Position numbers and translations under genes: made by a program. Below the pieces are notes generated by a model that had not been told where the DNA came from, did not search any database, and saw nothing but the letters and a program-made list of their open reading frames with translations. DNA of 64,000 nt from Heterobilharzia americana (lineage: Eukaryota; Platyhelminthes; Trematoda; Strigeidida; Schistosomatidae): the NCBI GenBank assembly GCA_944470555.2, contig OX104130.1:52113491-52177490 (forward strand), written 5' to 3'. Positions 12,436 through 23,845 of the stretch are shown here, piece after piece (positions within the stretch are counted from its first letter, which is position 1; the number at the start of each line of letters is the position of its first letter).

Positions 12436-13365
12436 TTGTACTCAGGCAATTTGCTTGACCTCAGATTACTTACAGGGTTGGTGGATATTAATGGACTTGC
12501 ATTTAACCTAGATAAGTGCCAGCCATGTTTCTCCGCATCCCAGACTCTCAGAAGGTACCTCATTCCCTTTGTGGAACACAATTTTCCCACACCACCACAG
12601 AGAAAGACCTATGACTTGTACTAACTGACAAACTAGACATTAGCACCAATTATCTAGGAGATGCCTCCAGAGCCTACGCTGTACTGCACTTCATGCGCAG
12701 ACAATTGGGTGCCCTGACCCCGGAACTCTTTTTGAAGCTGCAGAAGACCTATATACGACCCAACCTAGAGGTAAACAACATCATTGCACCACCATATCTG
12801 AAAAAAGACGTGAACCTCCTAGAGAAAGTCCAAAGGCGAGCTACAAAGGATGTCGTGGGAATGAGGAGAAAACCATATCAAGACAGGCTGAAAGATCTAA
12901 AGCTCTACTCTCTAAGCTACGGCAGATCACGTGGTGACTTGATAACGGCTTACAAAATACTAAGTAACCCAAGTCACCCGGACAGTGGGGTCTTACCGAA
13001 CGGCCACTATGGCGATCCTCGTGGTAACCCAAGGAGAATCGCCCACCAAAGGGCGAAAGCCCGTGTGCGATCACACTTCTCTCTGCGAGTTTGCGGCCAC
13101 TGGAACTCATTATCTGCCGAGCTTGCTACTGCTCCGTCTGTTAACAGCTTCAAGAAGAGGTTGAACAGTTACTCAGTGATAAACGGTTTGCGCTCATCTA
13201 CCTGGGATGTGGACTAGGCTGACACGACCTACTATCCCGGTACGGCCAACCGTTACTGAACACTTTGTAAAACCACTATCACTGGGATCTTGGCTCAAGA
13301 TGACTAGCAGTATTACAACGTGCATTCCTCGAACGATATAGTTATTATTTTATTTTGGTTTGACC
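12436..13365 (+). pseudogene. CR1-like element copy 3: RT thumb and C-terminus with 3' UTR
   Basis: It begins at the W-N-LAFN-DKCQ block (NGLAFNLDKCQ, about 12490-12520) just after the RT palm. A shift leads to TDKLDISTNYLGDASRAYAVLHFMRRQLG, then a 174-codon frame (12693-13217) with ITPEL-like LTPELFLKLQKTYIRP, LLEKVQRRATK, LKLYSLSYGRSRGDLITAYKIL and FSLRVCGHWNSLSAE. This is the canonical C-terminus of CR1/jockey RTs. Because it repeats the W-N-FN block already present at 10163-10198, it is a separate copy and not the continuation of copy 2. The tail ends with ATTATTTTATTTT around 13345. Confidence 0.8.
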
Positions 13366-15477
13366 AGCACGTGAATGACTTACTGATATGTATAGGCTTC
13401 CTCAAAATCCACCTGTCACTCCATTTCTAGGGTTTCAGTGGTGTTTCACGAACAATTAGTTAAATAACTCACCAATTCACTCAGTTGAACAAATTCTCTG
13501 CACCGACACCAGCACTGCCAACTCCAAGCGAAATAAAACGGATCTGATTTAAAAGTTGCCTTTCTTTTCGCTGCACTTCATACTCCTACCGTTAGTAAGC
13601 CATCATTTTAACTTCATATGAGATACAGCACCTCTTATCTGTCATCCTGTGCACGTAACTCCACTGGGACTATAGCACTCCATCTATAGCACGTGGTATC
13701 TCGCCACCTCATATATGATTGCATTCGTATTGCCCAAATGGCCAAAAACTATCAATTAAGCAGCTAACTGTGTCAAAACATTATTTTGACTAGGTTGTGA
13801 ACTCCTTAATAATGTGAAAATAGTTTTTAATCATTATTATTATTACTATTTTAATTGGTGTCCTATTATCAATATTGTCTTATCAGCCGTAATTGCTTGC
13901 GACAGCTTGTTTGATGAAACTTGCACTCAAGTGGTTGACCGAAAAGCCGTTCAAAACAATTGGTACCAGTACTAAGCCTAACACAAGAATAAGCCGTATG
14001 AGTTGAAAGGACTGTAGATATACTGACTGTAATGGTTGAAATCTTCTAGTCCCCACAACTTTTTTAAAAGCTGCGTCACTTACCGGAACGGAGTTGATAG
14101 TTCATCTCTTATGCTGACACCCAGGTTTGTTCTGTCACAACCAGCCGTTACGTATCGAAAGACAGTAAACTACTGTGAAAGACAGGCACAAGTCTGCGAT
14201 TGGTGTATATATAAAAGCATTGATCCTGTTAAAGATTTATGCATGTTATTCCTTTTTTGACACTTCGAGGGGTTTAGTGGTATCATCATATTTCTCTAAA
14301 ACTAATTGATTTATGAGATGCATGTGATCTCATTGTGACTGATGGAAGAAACTTGTATGCACCTACCTCAGAATTATTCTAATCCTCAGGTCATGAATTA
14401 AGTATTCAACGCCCCTTTTAAACAGCTGTGTTCTTGTAAGGGACTGAGAAGCATAGCTGAAAGTGAACATCAGACGGTGCCAATGATACTCTATTGACCT
14501 GAACACACATACTCGGATTCGTTGAGGTATGGCACTTCATCGGTTGGTCAGCATCTTCAGTGCTGATAAGCCTCTGAGGTGACATCACACCTTACACGTT
14601 GAGAATCCAGGTCATCACTGACTGAGTTGACTGTCTGTCAAATATCACCACTATTGCAATAAAAGCATAATAGTTTACTATAGCTAGACGTCTTATGGTG
14701 TTCAGAAACTTGAAAATACTTAAGCCGACCACAGCATACTCCTGCACACATAGTTATGATCAGAATATGCGTTTACCGACTGTTAATTACTTTGTTTTTA
14801 AGTACTACATCCCAACCAGTTTCTGCTGCTTGTCCACTTTTTCAGTTTCCAGTCACCACAGCACAGTTGGCACTGCCTCAAAATTCTCCAGCCTGAGGGT
14901 ATTTCTTTCATTCTGTCAAACCAATAATCTTTGATTCTGGTGGTGAAGTTCTGCATTGATCGGAAAAGACCACAGAAGAAGTTCAATTCATCATGCAATC
15001 CGTCTTCCTTGATCGAGTGGCTTATCAAGATTGCATGAGTTGAAGAGAGAATGGTTGGACGCAACTGAGACTTAAATGAGCCAGGAGGCGTGTTCGGGGA
15101 TTGTGGTTGCTGTTCTTTTCTGTGCTCTACCTAACCCACTTTCCATCCATGAGTTCGGCATTACGTCGCCATTGGTGTGTTTTGGAAGTCACTAAGTTAG
15201 TGTTAATCAAGTTGGAGAACCGCCGAGTGGTGTGGCAAAAACGTAGGTTTTTGCAAGTTGGTTCGTTACATACTGATCACCTTGGCAACCTCTTTTTAAA
15301 GCTAACCGATGTATAGGTACTTGAACAACAAGCATTTAGCCTTCTTAGGTGGCCCCACCACTTGGACAATGTGGAGGTTATGCAAACGTGATAGGCAACT
15401 TGGTGATCACTTTATGGACATGCATCACATATATTAGTACACTACCTAGGTCACCATCTATAATTAGCTAAGGTGTG
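13366..15477. other. Unassigned sequence
   Basis: Frames of up to 88 codons occur (for example 14798-15064 on the minus strand), but none has a recognisable motif, signal peptide or domain. No clear repeats of other window segments were seen. Confidence 0.35.
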
Positions 15478-15805
15478 ATTAGTTTGGGTAGATCTGGAGG
15501 TGGTCGTGCCAGACGAAAACATCAGATAGTTGAGTCTTCGAGTTTTGGTTTCAATCATGTGGAGAGTTTTAAACTATCAGACTGAGATGTGCGTGATAAT
15601 CGAAATTGTTGGTTACAGACACCAGATTATATGGCTCAGAAGTGATAGCAGTGGTGTATCTGAACTGAAACATCATCTGAATATTTATGCCGCATTTCAA
15701 TTTTCGTTTTTATTCATTGTTAAATGTGATAACCCGAATGGTTACCTAGTAATATAAGATGCCACGTTCACATTAACTGATTGGTCGAATGGTTATTTTT
15801 TATGG
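15478..15805 (-). repeat. 320-bp repeat, right copy of an inverted pair
   Basis: This is the reverse-complement partner of 7439-7750 with similarity around 70% by eye. The two copies bracket about 7.7 kb that contains CR1-like copies 2 and 3. Confidence 0.5.
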
Positions 15806-16384
15806 AGGCCAATAGGTTTCTGTGTTAGATATATTTCGCTTATCTCATAAAAGCATTCACGCTATACACCGCAGTTCAACCGCCGTTTTGTGCGTATATA
15901 TCTACCAAGGCTAACAATATGCGGTTATTATGGAAAATCTTGGGATCAAGTTGGATGCTGCTTGTTGGGTTTATGAAATAAGCACAGGCTTTCTCTAGTT
16001 TGATCTACTAGTTTCACTTTCAAACACCACCCATCATAGATGAGTTAAGAGTCAACAAGGTCAATGCGAATTTTGACACTCCAATCCAAGATCAGTTTAG
16101 TACATCTGTTCAATTTATATATGTGAGCCATACCGCAATAATACTTCTTCTACGTATGAAAAAGGCTATTGTAGTTCATATGAACAAGTGGAACGTATGT
16201 TCTCAAGATAATTTCTCATATTCCCTCTCTTTAATCTGGTTACACATACGATTTATTCTTACATTCAGTAGAAGGAAGTTAATTCATTGACTAATATAAT
16301 CCTTCATCTTTCTTCTGTATCTAAGTCAGAAAAATTGTTCCACCAAAATTTTTATATAGATATTTATAAAATCCAGCCAACTGA
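15806..16384. other. No recognisable feature
   Basis: AT-rich sequence with no open frame over 60 codons and no repeat match noticed. Confidence 0.35.
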
Positions 16385-16742
16385 ATGATTTAAAGTGATA
16401 ATTGGCATCTACCGCCAGCTCAGAATGATGACTCGCTCACAGTGGTCACATTGTCTTTGTCGTAATGTTCGTCTCTCACCAGGTGGTGTAGAGCATTGGA
16501 ACTCCTTACCCAGTCACATTGTTTTGACAAAGTGAGAAGAAGAGATTGTAGTGCAGACGAGTTAAATCATGAACATAGACTGATGTAGATGGTAGTTGGC
16601 AGAATCACAAAAATTGGGGCTAATACATCTCAGAGATGTTCAACTAATTAAATTGAAATGCTTCAACTTTCTTGTGTTTATTTGTATGTTATTGCATCTG
16701 ATCATTTGAGGCATTATTACATTATTATTAATTTAAACGAAA
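16385..16742 (+). pseudogene. Non-LTR retrotransposon 3' end (RT C-terminal tail)
   Basis: A frame reads RNVRLSPGGVEHWNSLPSH, the aromatic-WNSLP motif of the RT C-terminus. It is followed by AT-rich 3' sequence ending in ATTATTACATTATTATTA near 16735. The segment from 16385 shares about 150 bases with 21165-21385 (both start near ATGATTTAAA and read CTCAG-TGGCGACTC or similar). It is a 5'-truncated retrotransposon copy. Confidence 0.55.
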
Positions 16743-18715
16743 CACCAAACCCAAGAAACAGAAATAAGAATTTTATTCAACAGTTTCAGCCACTACATAC
16801 CAATCCTTCGGACACGATCACCTTGTAAACGTAGGTTCAAGGGTAGAGTCAGTAAAACCTATTGTAAATCGGATCATCCCTCGAGGATTAGAAGTTAAGA
16901 TGCCTAGGAAATTGTACTTAAAGTGTTTCCATGAAATATATGAAGGGTCTATGTGTTGCACATAGGTGAGTTATTAAAACCCCTGTTCAAATTACGCACT
17001 TGTGACAACCTGTCATTTCAAATGACCTTTTTGAGGCTTTTAAACTAAGGGATTCTAAGATAAAGCACTACACTTTTTTTCTGGAGTTAGCCTAAATAGG
17101 AGAGAAGATATATAAGTATAAAAAAGGAAGCCGTGACAAGCTCAACAGGTAGAGAAAGCTGGTATGGAGGTCGACGATTAACAGCTTGAATTTATTCCAT
17201 AGAGGTTTAGCATGTGAGCTTGAATAAGACGTGGTAATATTCTCATATGTTTCTTCTTTATCTATGAATAATAATTCATATCGGTTTTTACTCGAAACAG
17301 TGATATTTTTTATCTTAGCTAATCAGTGTGTTTAAATAAGTATGAAAATGGTTGGCTTTGTAAGAGATAACAGCTTGAGAAAGGTGGTTCAATAGAAGTT
17401 GCACTCAAAGTCTCTACAGACGTGTTGCAAATAATTACGTTTTTGAAGTGGTTTGTCTTCAAAAAGAAAATAGTGTCAGTATTGAATCTTTGAAGGTAGC
17501 TTTCATCGAATAAAAACCATCGTCAGCGACGAGTAGAATGACCTCTGATACTGCAACAGCTTGGTGACTTACTTGACGACGTGGACACACCATTATCAAC
17601 CATATTGTAAGAAACACTCACTCGGAACTACTTAATTCCCACATTTGGAAATACATTACTAATTTTCCACTGTATTTGATTGAACGTGTACCATATTCGT
17701 TTAGTTCTCTTGGCGCTGCTTTTACGCGTATGTGTGAAATAGAGTAAGTAACCTCCTCCTTAGTATGACATTTGTTCACAGAAATTGTGTTGCTTCAATT
17801 TAAGACTCGATGTGAAGCATTTTCTATTGATAGCCAGGAAGCATTCAAATAACTAAGCCAATCGTAAGAAACCGACTAATGGTGAAGCCACGAGATTATT
17901 ACTTGCGACTGATATCGTCTTAGAGTCCTCAAGAACTGAATATCGTGGGGTGGAGAAGTGAGGTGTGGCGACCTACCTAAGTTTTGATGATACTGATGCT
18001 GACCTTGGTAGCTTTAACCAGCTTGTCAAATAGAAAGTCCACATTTGAAGTAACTTGGATTGTTGTCATATTTCAATGTGATGCTTATGACTACCTAGGC
18101 AATTAGTTCACGCATCCCAGTATGTTGATTGGAAACCACAAAGATATGATACCTACCTAGCTCAGAATGGGGAGTGGTGAGAAAGATGCAGACATCCAAT
18201 AACCTCTATGACAACTGTCATCCCAAATTTCATTATTATCTTTTAAGTATTGTTCCTGCAAAACTTAAAATATTCAGAGGCCAATCACTAAATCTTTACA
18301 CTTGTGAAATGCTGACGATTGGCAAACCAAGGAAGAACAGAACGAGGTAGCCAGGTAGAAATGTATATTCAATAGATAGAACCAAAACACAGATATGTTC
18401 CGAATAACTGGTTGAAGGATTGAGTATGAGCAACTCAAGGTGATATTGACAACGTACCGCATGGCGTGGATGTTTGCGTGAGTGCTTTTAGTTTAGCTAG
18501 TTTATTAAAACTATGAAGGTCAGCATCAATGCTGAATCTCGTTGATCCCTAGTCTATCCATTTTGGAGAATGATTTCCCACTACTTTTTGGTTCCTTTTT
18601 GTTTTCCTGCTGCAAATTTCTACCATCTTTCAATGTGGTTTCAATGTAAATCCAGCGTGTTTATAAAATCAAAACAAGATTTTTCGTTTAGATTTTCTTT
18701 GCATGCTGAAGTTAT
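16743..18715. other. Unassigned sequence
   Basis: No coding motif was recognised. A weak A-box-like word occurs near 17137-17160 (AGCTCAACAGGTAGAGAAAG) without a convincing B box, so no tRNA gene is called. Confidence 0.35.
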
Positions 18716-19973
18716 ATTTATTATTATTATTTGTCCCTTGGGTTCCTAATGGAACATAGGGCTTCAGTAGCACTTCTCTATTGCACTCAGTTCTCTGCAG
18801 TTTTTTCAACCTAGCTCCACGACAGCCCACAAGCTCTCATTTCTTTCTTGCACGATCTCCTCCATGTCACCCCCTCTTTGGACGCCCAACTCGTCGCTTC
18901 CCATGGGGATTCCACTCGAGCAACTGGCCTGACGCGTGATGTCCCCAGTCGGGCTTCTCAGTGTATGCCCAACCATCTCCACTTCCTTCCAATGCATATT
19001 TGTTACGTGATAGGTTCTTGGTTGATTCGTCCCCAGAGTTTCTTGTTGCTTATTCTAACTATTCCGGCCATCCGATCTTCAGTAACGAGCCAACGTAAGC
19101 AGTTGTTGATGAATGTCTGTAGTTTATTGGAAATGTCCTTGATGACGCGCCAAGTCTCTGAACCATACAGAAGCACTGACTTGACTGAATTGGTGTTGAA
19201 AATCCGGATCTTGTTCCACATGCTGAGTGCAGTTCAGTAGATCTCCACACTGGTTTCAGGCTAATGAACGCCTGTCTTGCTTCTCCGATTCTGACTTTGA
19301 CATCCTCGTCTGTGCCACCGCCGCCTGTAGTTGAAACAGTGCTTCCTAGATAGGTGAAGGAGGTTACTTCCCTTAAGTTTCTCCCGTTGATGGTGATGGT
19401 GATTGGAGTTTGTTGGTGGTGGTGGTGTTGTTGGTGCGGTATCGTCATCACCTCTGTCTTCTCTATATTCACCTGAAGTCCTGTCTTCCTACGCTGCCTC
19501 TTCTGTCGGCTTGTTAGTTTTTGCCTGTAGATCTTCCAGTTTGTGTGACATGAGGCACAAGTCATCGTTGGCGAAATCCAAGTCTTCTAGGTTCTTTTCC
19601 GCAGTCCAGCCAGCGTATCCCCCTCTTCTCACAGCTCCCCACTGTTTGTTGCATGATCCAGTCCACCATAACACAATCAGGAATATAATGGGTGATAGTA
19701 GGCAACCTTGTTTCACTCCTTCCTGTCTTAACTTCAAAAGTATCACTGAGCTTCCCATTGTGAAGTACCTGGCATGTGTCATCTTCACATAGTTGTTGAA
19801 TGAGGCTGATAAAGGTTTGCGGTATTCCGCAGTATTGAAGCAGTTTCCAAATTACTTCTCTGTCGACGTTGTCAAAGGCCTTCTCAGAGTCGATGAAGTT
19901 GAGGTAGAGAGTTGACTGCCATTCTGTACTCTGTCCTATGATAATGCGTAGTGTGGCGTTGCAATTTGGTCCT
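18716..19973 (-). mobile_element. RTE-clade retrotransposon, 5'-truncated copy (third RTE)
   Basis: On the minus strand it ends with the RTE 3' signature CCCTATGTTCC(A/-)TTAGGAACCCAAGGGAC plus an ATAATAATAA tail (left border 18716). It runs back through the RT core to about 19973. Readable blocks are VKQGCLLSPIIFLIVLW (with a small insertion before it), WTAEKNLEDLDF, ANDDLCLMSHKLEDLQ, VNIEKTEV and VTSFTYLGSTVSTTGG. Everything upstream of the FENAFDSVD region is missing. The RT catalytic loop carries an extra residue (FANDDL), as in the copy at 47648-50931. Frameshifts make it inactive. Penelope-like sequence starts about ten bases beyond the truncation point. Confidence 0.85.
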
Positions 19974-19984
19974 CACATGATATA

Positions 19985-20065
19985 ATGATGAAACCTTACT
20001 CGAGACTGAACGTCTTTCACGACATTTGTAAAATCTAACGTCTGAGTGTTTATATTCTACCACCG
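19985..20065 (+). mobile_element. Penelope-like terminal fragment
   Basis: About 70 bases (CGAGACTGAACGTCTTTC through GTGTTTATATTCT) resemble 31810-31865 (CGACTCGGCGTTCAACTTC through GATGTTTATAAT), which follows a Penelope-type hammerhead. The fragment abuts the truncated RTE. Confidence 0.35.
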
Positions 20066-21164
20066 TTGTTTGCCTTCTCACTTATTTCCATGTCATTCAT
20101 ATTCGCACTTACTACCTTGATTTGTTGATAAGCGTAATGGCAACCTGGAGTGTAATATAGTAACGTAAGGTTCAAGTTCCCAACTGCTTGTGAATGAATA
20201 TGAGTTGGCAAGAATACAGAAATATAGGAACTTCGCTGAGGTCACGAAATAATCCAAGAAGTAGTAAATCAAGGGTATGAGTGACTAGTGAAGTATGTAA
20301 TTGACCAATCACACACCGTTTTATATCGAAGTACAACATAATATGAAAAAAAGTACGTGATTAGATTATATAGGATAATTTCTATGAATGTTAGAAGAAT
20401 TTGGTGAAACACCACTTCGCTTCATAGTTGTGTAACAAATTTTCGAGATAACTTAGTTTTTCTTTTCTTAATAATCACTTTATTCCAAACAACATATTTG
20501 ATAAAGTATGGAATTTTCAGCACATAATATTTTAGCAAATTCACTCCCAAAATAATATTTTCAAACAAAATGTTTATTGTGTTCGAATGATGTTTATAAT
20601 CACAGTATTAAAGACAATAATGTGAACCAGCAGGTGTTGTTGAATTAGCATCCTGTGTTTAGTGGTGGTGGTTCGTTCAGCTAGTAGAATAATGTGCTAT
20701 TCCAGATAGGTATAAGAGGAATAGAAATATGATGTGTTTCTGTGTATTCCAAAGTCCATTTCCGTCTAACATGACATTTTCCATTCGTTTTGCTATTCAT
20801 TGGCGAAATGGCAAGTTCAGAACATTTTTGAAGTCCTCAAGAGTATGCTATATGTTTGGAGGACATATTTGAAAGATTAAAGCAAACTGAAAAGGTAGAA
20901 TTTAATATATGTCTAGTGGAAAATTTCATTGGTATCGCAAAGTAGAGGTAGCTAATGCTAAAAATATCAATTGCGAGGTTAGAATTTATGAATTCATAAA
21001 GACGAAGGATCAGGTCTACACGCTTTGTTTCGGACAGTATCAGTTTTAAGAGACTACACCACTTGAAGTATTCAAGTTAACGCTGACTTTGCTTAGAAGT
21101 TATTCTATCAGGATGATACATTGAACACCTAGGGGAGTGTATTTTGCATGCATATTTACAAAAT
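20066..21164. other. No recognisable feature
   Basis: AT-rich sequence with no meaningful open frame and no repeat relation found. Confidence 0.35.
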
Positions 21165-21385
21165 TTAATGAGCTTTATGATTTAAACCGCCAAAGAATAG
21201 TTCACACCTACCAACAGCTCAGATTGGCGACTCACAAATAGTCATCAAACCGTCTACTATGTCTTAATATTCGTTTCTCATTAGGTGGTGTAAACCATTG
21301 GAACTCCTTATCGTATCATATCGCTTCAACCCATATTATTGATACTTTAAAAATAAGAATGAATTTTTAGCGTTTTCTATAACTA
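21165..21385 (+). pseudogene. Second copy of the non-LTR 3'-end fragment
   Basis: It parallels 16385-16540 and reads CLNIRFSLGGVNHWNSLS, again the WNSL RT-tail motif. Both copies lack any RT core. Confidence 0.5.
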
Positions 21386-22332
21386 CTTCTTTAGGTTGTA
21401 CACGAAAATGGGCAAAATATTATGACCAATGTTAGGCACAATCAAAAACCATTTCAATGTTGAAACAATCAGTGTTATGGGAGAATGGTGATCAAATCGA
21501 ACGGATTTAAATTTTATCAGGTGAAATAGTAAACAGTCTACTTTCTTAGTAGTGTAGTGAAATCACTATGTTCAGAATAATCGTAGTATAAAGCGGTAAA
21601 TTCTAGAGATGAAGATTCGTTTATATATAACACTAGTATATATCTTAAAATGTATCACTTAAACTAAATATACTGACAGGGTTTTTTGACATCCTCACGG
21701 TGAAGAAATAAAAGTATCTCTCAGTCACTCTGAAAAAATCCTTTTATATTGTACATCGCTGGAGTAATAGAGATAGATTACAATAAGACAGATGGGCAGC
21801 TGGTAAAAAATGAAAACGGTAAGATAAGAAAACTACTAAAAGAACGAGTTAATAGGCAGTTTGGAGGATAAATTACGGAAGGAAGAAAGGCAAACATAAA
21901 TATGTTACACTATTCCGTGTCTATTCGCTAAGCTTTAGATTCAACTAACTTTCTGTTAGCTGTGAAATTCTTAGCGTAAGAAGATAAAATGTTTTGAAAA
22001 TTATCATAAATCCAGTCTTCAACAGATAATCCAATACTCTGACCATCTAATTATAATATGAAACACTCAGACACATGACATAAATAGACTTTAGAACACC
22101 AATAGATCGAATATTAATTGATTCCAGTTACTGTTCAATATTTGTATGATTTAAATGATGAAACACTTGGAAAGGTGTGATTTGCTTGATCGTGGTCACA
22201 GTAGTCAATCCTACATAAGCTGGATTTAGGATGGAAATCTTATATTACTTATTCAAGTTGAGTAGTTTGTAATAGTGGAGAATATTTGTAGAACAGGTGG
22301 ATGGTCCTCGTTGGATTGTGTTTTCTGAGCTC
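21386..22332. other. Unassigned AT-rich sequence
   Basis: No open frame over 60 codons, no repeat match and no RNA motif noticed. Confidence 0.35.
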
Positions 22333-23112
22333 GGTTGTTTAATCGTGAAGCTTTCATCGTCTTTCTAGACGACATCATCAGCAATAATTTCAATATCAAG
22401 TGAGCTGTCAATATCCCTCCGTGAGTGATTTAGTAGCTTACCTTGACGAAGTGGTCTGTGATTGGTTATTTCCTTTGATTGTTGTGTCATTGACTGTATA
22501 GACTTTCCTGTCAGCTGTCCCTCTGCTTGACCTCTGACATTTCTGTCGTTTATCGTCTTTCTTATTGGTTGATAGATTGGGTCTATGTTTATACATCTGT
22601 TGATTGACTGACTGACTGACTGACCTGAATGCCAAGCTTCTAGGAATTCTCTGACATTCTTTGTGTTTCCTCTGTCCAAAATTTTCACATTGTCGAAATT
22701 GAATTCATGTCCATAATTATCCACATGCATTGAAATGAGTGATGAAATGTCATATGTGACATTTAATAGCCAATTGTGTTCATGTAAATGACGAAGGTGA
22801 AGAGGGCGACCACTTTGTCGAATGTAATGTTGACTACAGTTATTGCAGTTGATTTTGTAAGTGATATTCGGTCTGTATTCTTTTGTTGTCGCATCCTTTG
22901 ATCTGCATGATAGTGTTTGGAGGGAATTTGTTGGTTTATGAGCCGCACCATTCCAAGTTGTCTCAGTAATCTTGTCGTGACTTCTGATATATTCTTTATG
23001 TGTGGTAGGATGATGCGTTTATTGTTTGTCTCATATAAATAATTAAACCGGGTGCGTAAAAGTCTGATGCTTTCATGTTTTTGCACCAGTTTTCTTTTTG
23101 ATGCTTTCATCC
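22333..23112 (-). pseudogene. Penelope-like element: GIY-YIG endonuclease and 3' end
   Basis: On the minus strand a frame from about 23110 contains RLLRTRFNYLYETNNKRIILPH, then (after a shift near 22860) YKINCNNCSQHYIRQSGRPL with a LRHLHEH block. This is the degraded Y-I-C-C-YIG-GR signature of the GIY-YIG nuclease of Penelope-like elements. A further frame (22365-22730) gives MHVDNYGHEFNFDNVKIL and REFLEAWHS, the usual GH-F/DWDNVKILD and EAWHS tail. The polypeptide presumably ended at about 22365 (ADDVV). The RT domain is missing. Frameshifts interrupt the nuclease, and the catalytic YIG reads YIR. It is a dead 5'-truncated copy, and the family call is firm. Confidence 0.8.
22347..22384 (-). 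ncRNA. Hammerhead-like motif at the Penelope 3' end
   Basis: On the minus strand CTGATGA is followed by a base-pairable GTCGTC/GACGAT stem and then GAAAGC. A single extra U sits before stem II. Penelope terminal repeats are known to carry hammerheads with one extra base at this point, and 31698-31736 shows the same pattern. Stems I and III were not resolved, so activity is unproven. It overlaps the end of the nuclease frame. Confidence 0.4.
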
Positions 23113-23554
23113 ATATGTAAGTTAAATTTTTATTTTATATTCTACCTTTTTATTTAGTTTGTTAAATGCCTGAAGTTCGTCCTCATAAACGAAAAACAAC
23201 CGAACGTATAAGAACGAGGAGAAAAAAGAACTTAACAAGCCAACAGTCAGGTAATAGAGAAGTTTGAGACAATAAGTGCTAGACTCCAGTCTCAAAGGAA
23301 ACATCAATATGATTGCTGCTACATTGTCCTAATGAGTCTCAAGTAGGGGGAAACATGTATCATTAATCCCACTGCACTATTATCAAATAAAGAGCTACTT
23401 ATATTCAGCTATAATGGGGAAAATTAATAAAACAGGTAGTGCGAGCTTTTACACAAAGTGTAAGCAAGGTCTAATTGCTTCATTGTCTGTGATCATAAAG
23501 AAGATGTGGTTTATTAATCCTTGTTTTTTATAAACTCCTGTATTTTGCCCATTC
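23113..23554. other. Sequence upstream of the Penelope fragment, unassigned
   Basis: A 61-codon minus-strand frame (23122-23307) has no motif. No repeat match was seen. Confidence 0.3.
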
Positions 23555-23845
23555 TCATCTAGGGTTCCCTTTTATTCTTTCTTGAGTTGCTGAAAAAAGA
23601 CTAACTAGGCTCCATAGAACTTTGAAAATTGTCAGGATAATTAATGGTTTACCTCTAAACCTTGTGATGGGAACTGTTGTGAACAAATACCTTAGCTCAC
23701 GTAAACATCTCACAGTAGTTATTTTGAGATGACCACCATCCTGTCCACTCAAAGCTGTACGTGTCGGTTCACAAGCAAGACCCGCAGCAAGTATATAAGA
23801 CTTTAAGCACGTACTACCAAATACAAAAACTCTACAATATCCTAT
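23555..23845 (-). other. Unassigned open frame of about 95 codons
   Basis: Stop-to-stop open on the minus strand; the first ATG is at 23752 (65 codons). The residues include GLACEPTRTALSGQDGG, then ITRFRGKPLIILTIFKVLW, a hydrophobic stretch that could be one membrane segment. No transposon motif is visible and I do not recognise a family. It could be an exon fragment of a host gene or a chance frame. The lack of other nearby exons argues for caution. Confidence 0.2.

Noticed and set aside
14798..15064. 88-codon minus-strand ORF as a host exon
   Set aside because: No motif, no splice-site context that I could defend, and similar-length chance frames occur throughout.
17130..17200. tRNA-like A box
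   Set aside because: No B box within the expected distance.
19403..19792. 129-codon plus-strand ORF
   Set aside because: Antisense of the RTE reverse-transcriptase coding region; no independent support.
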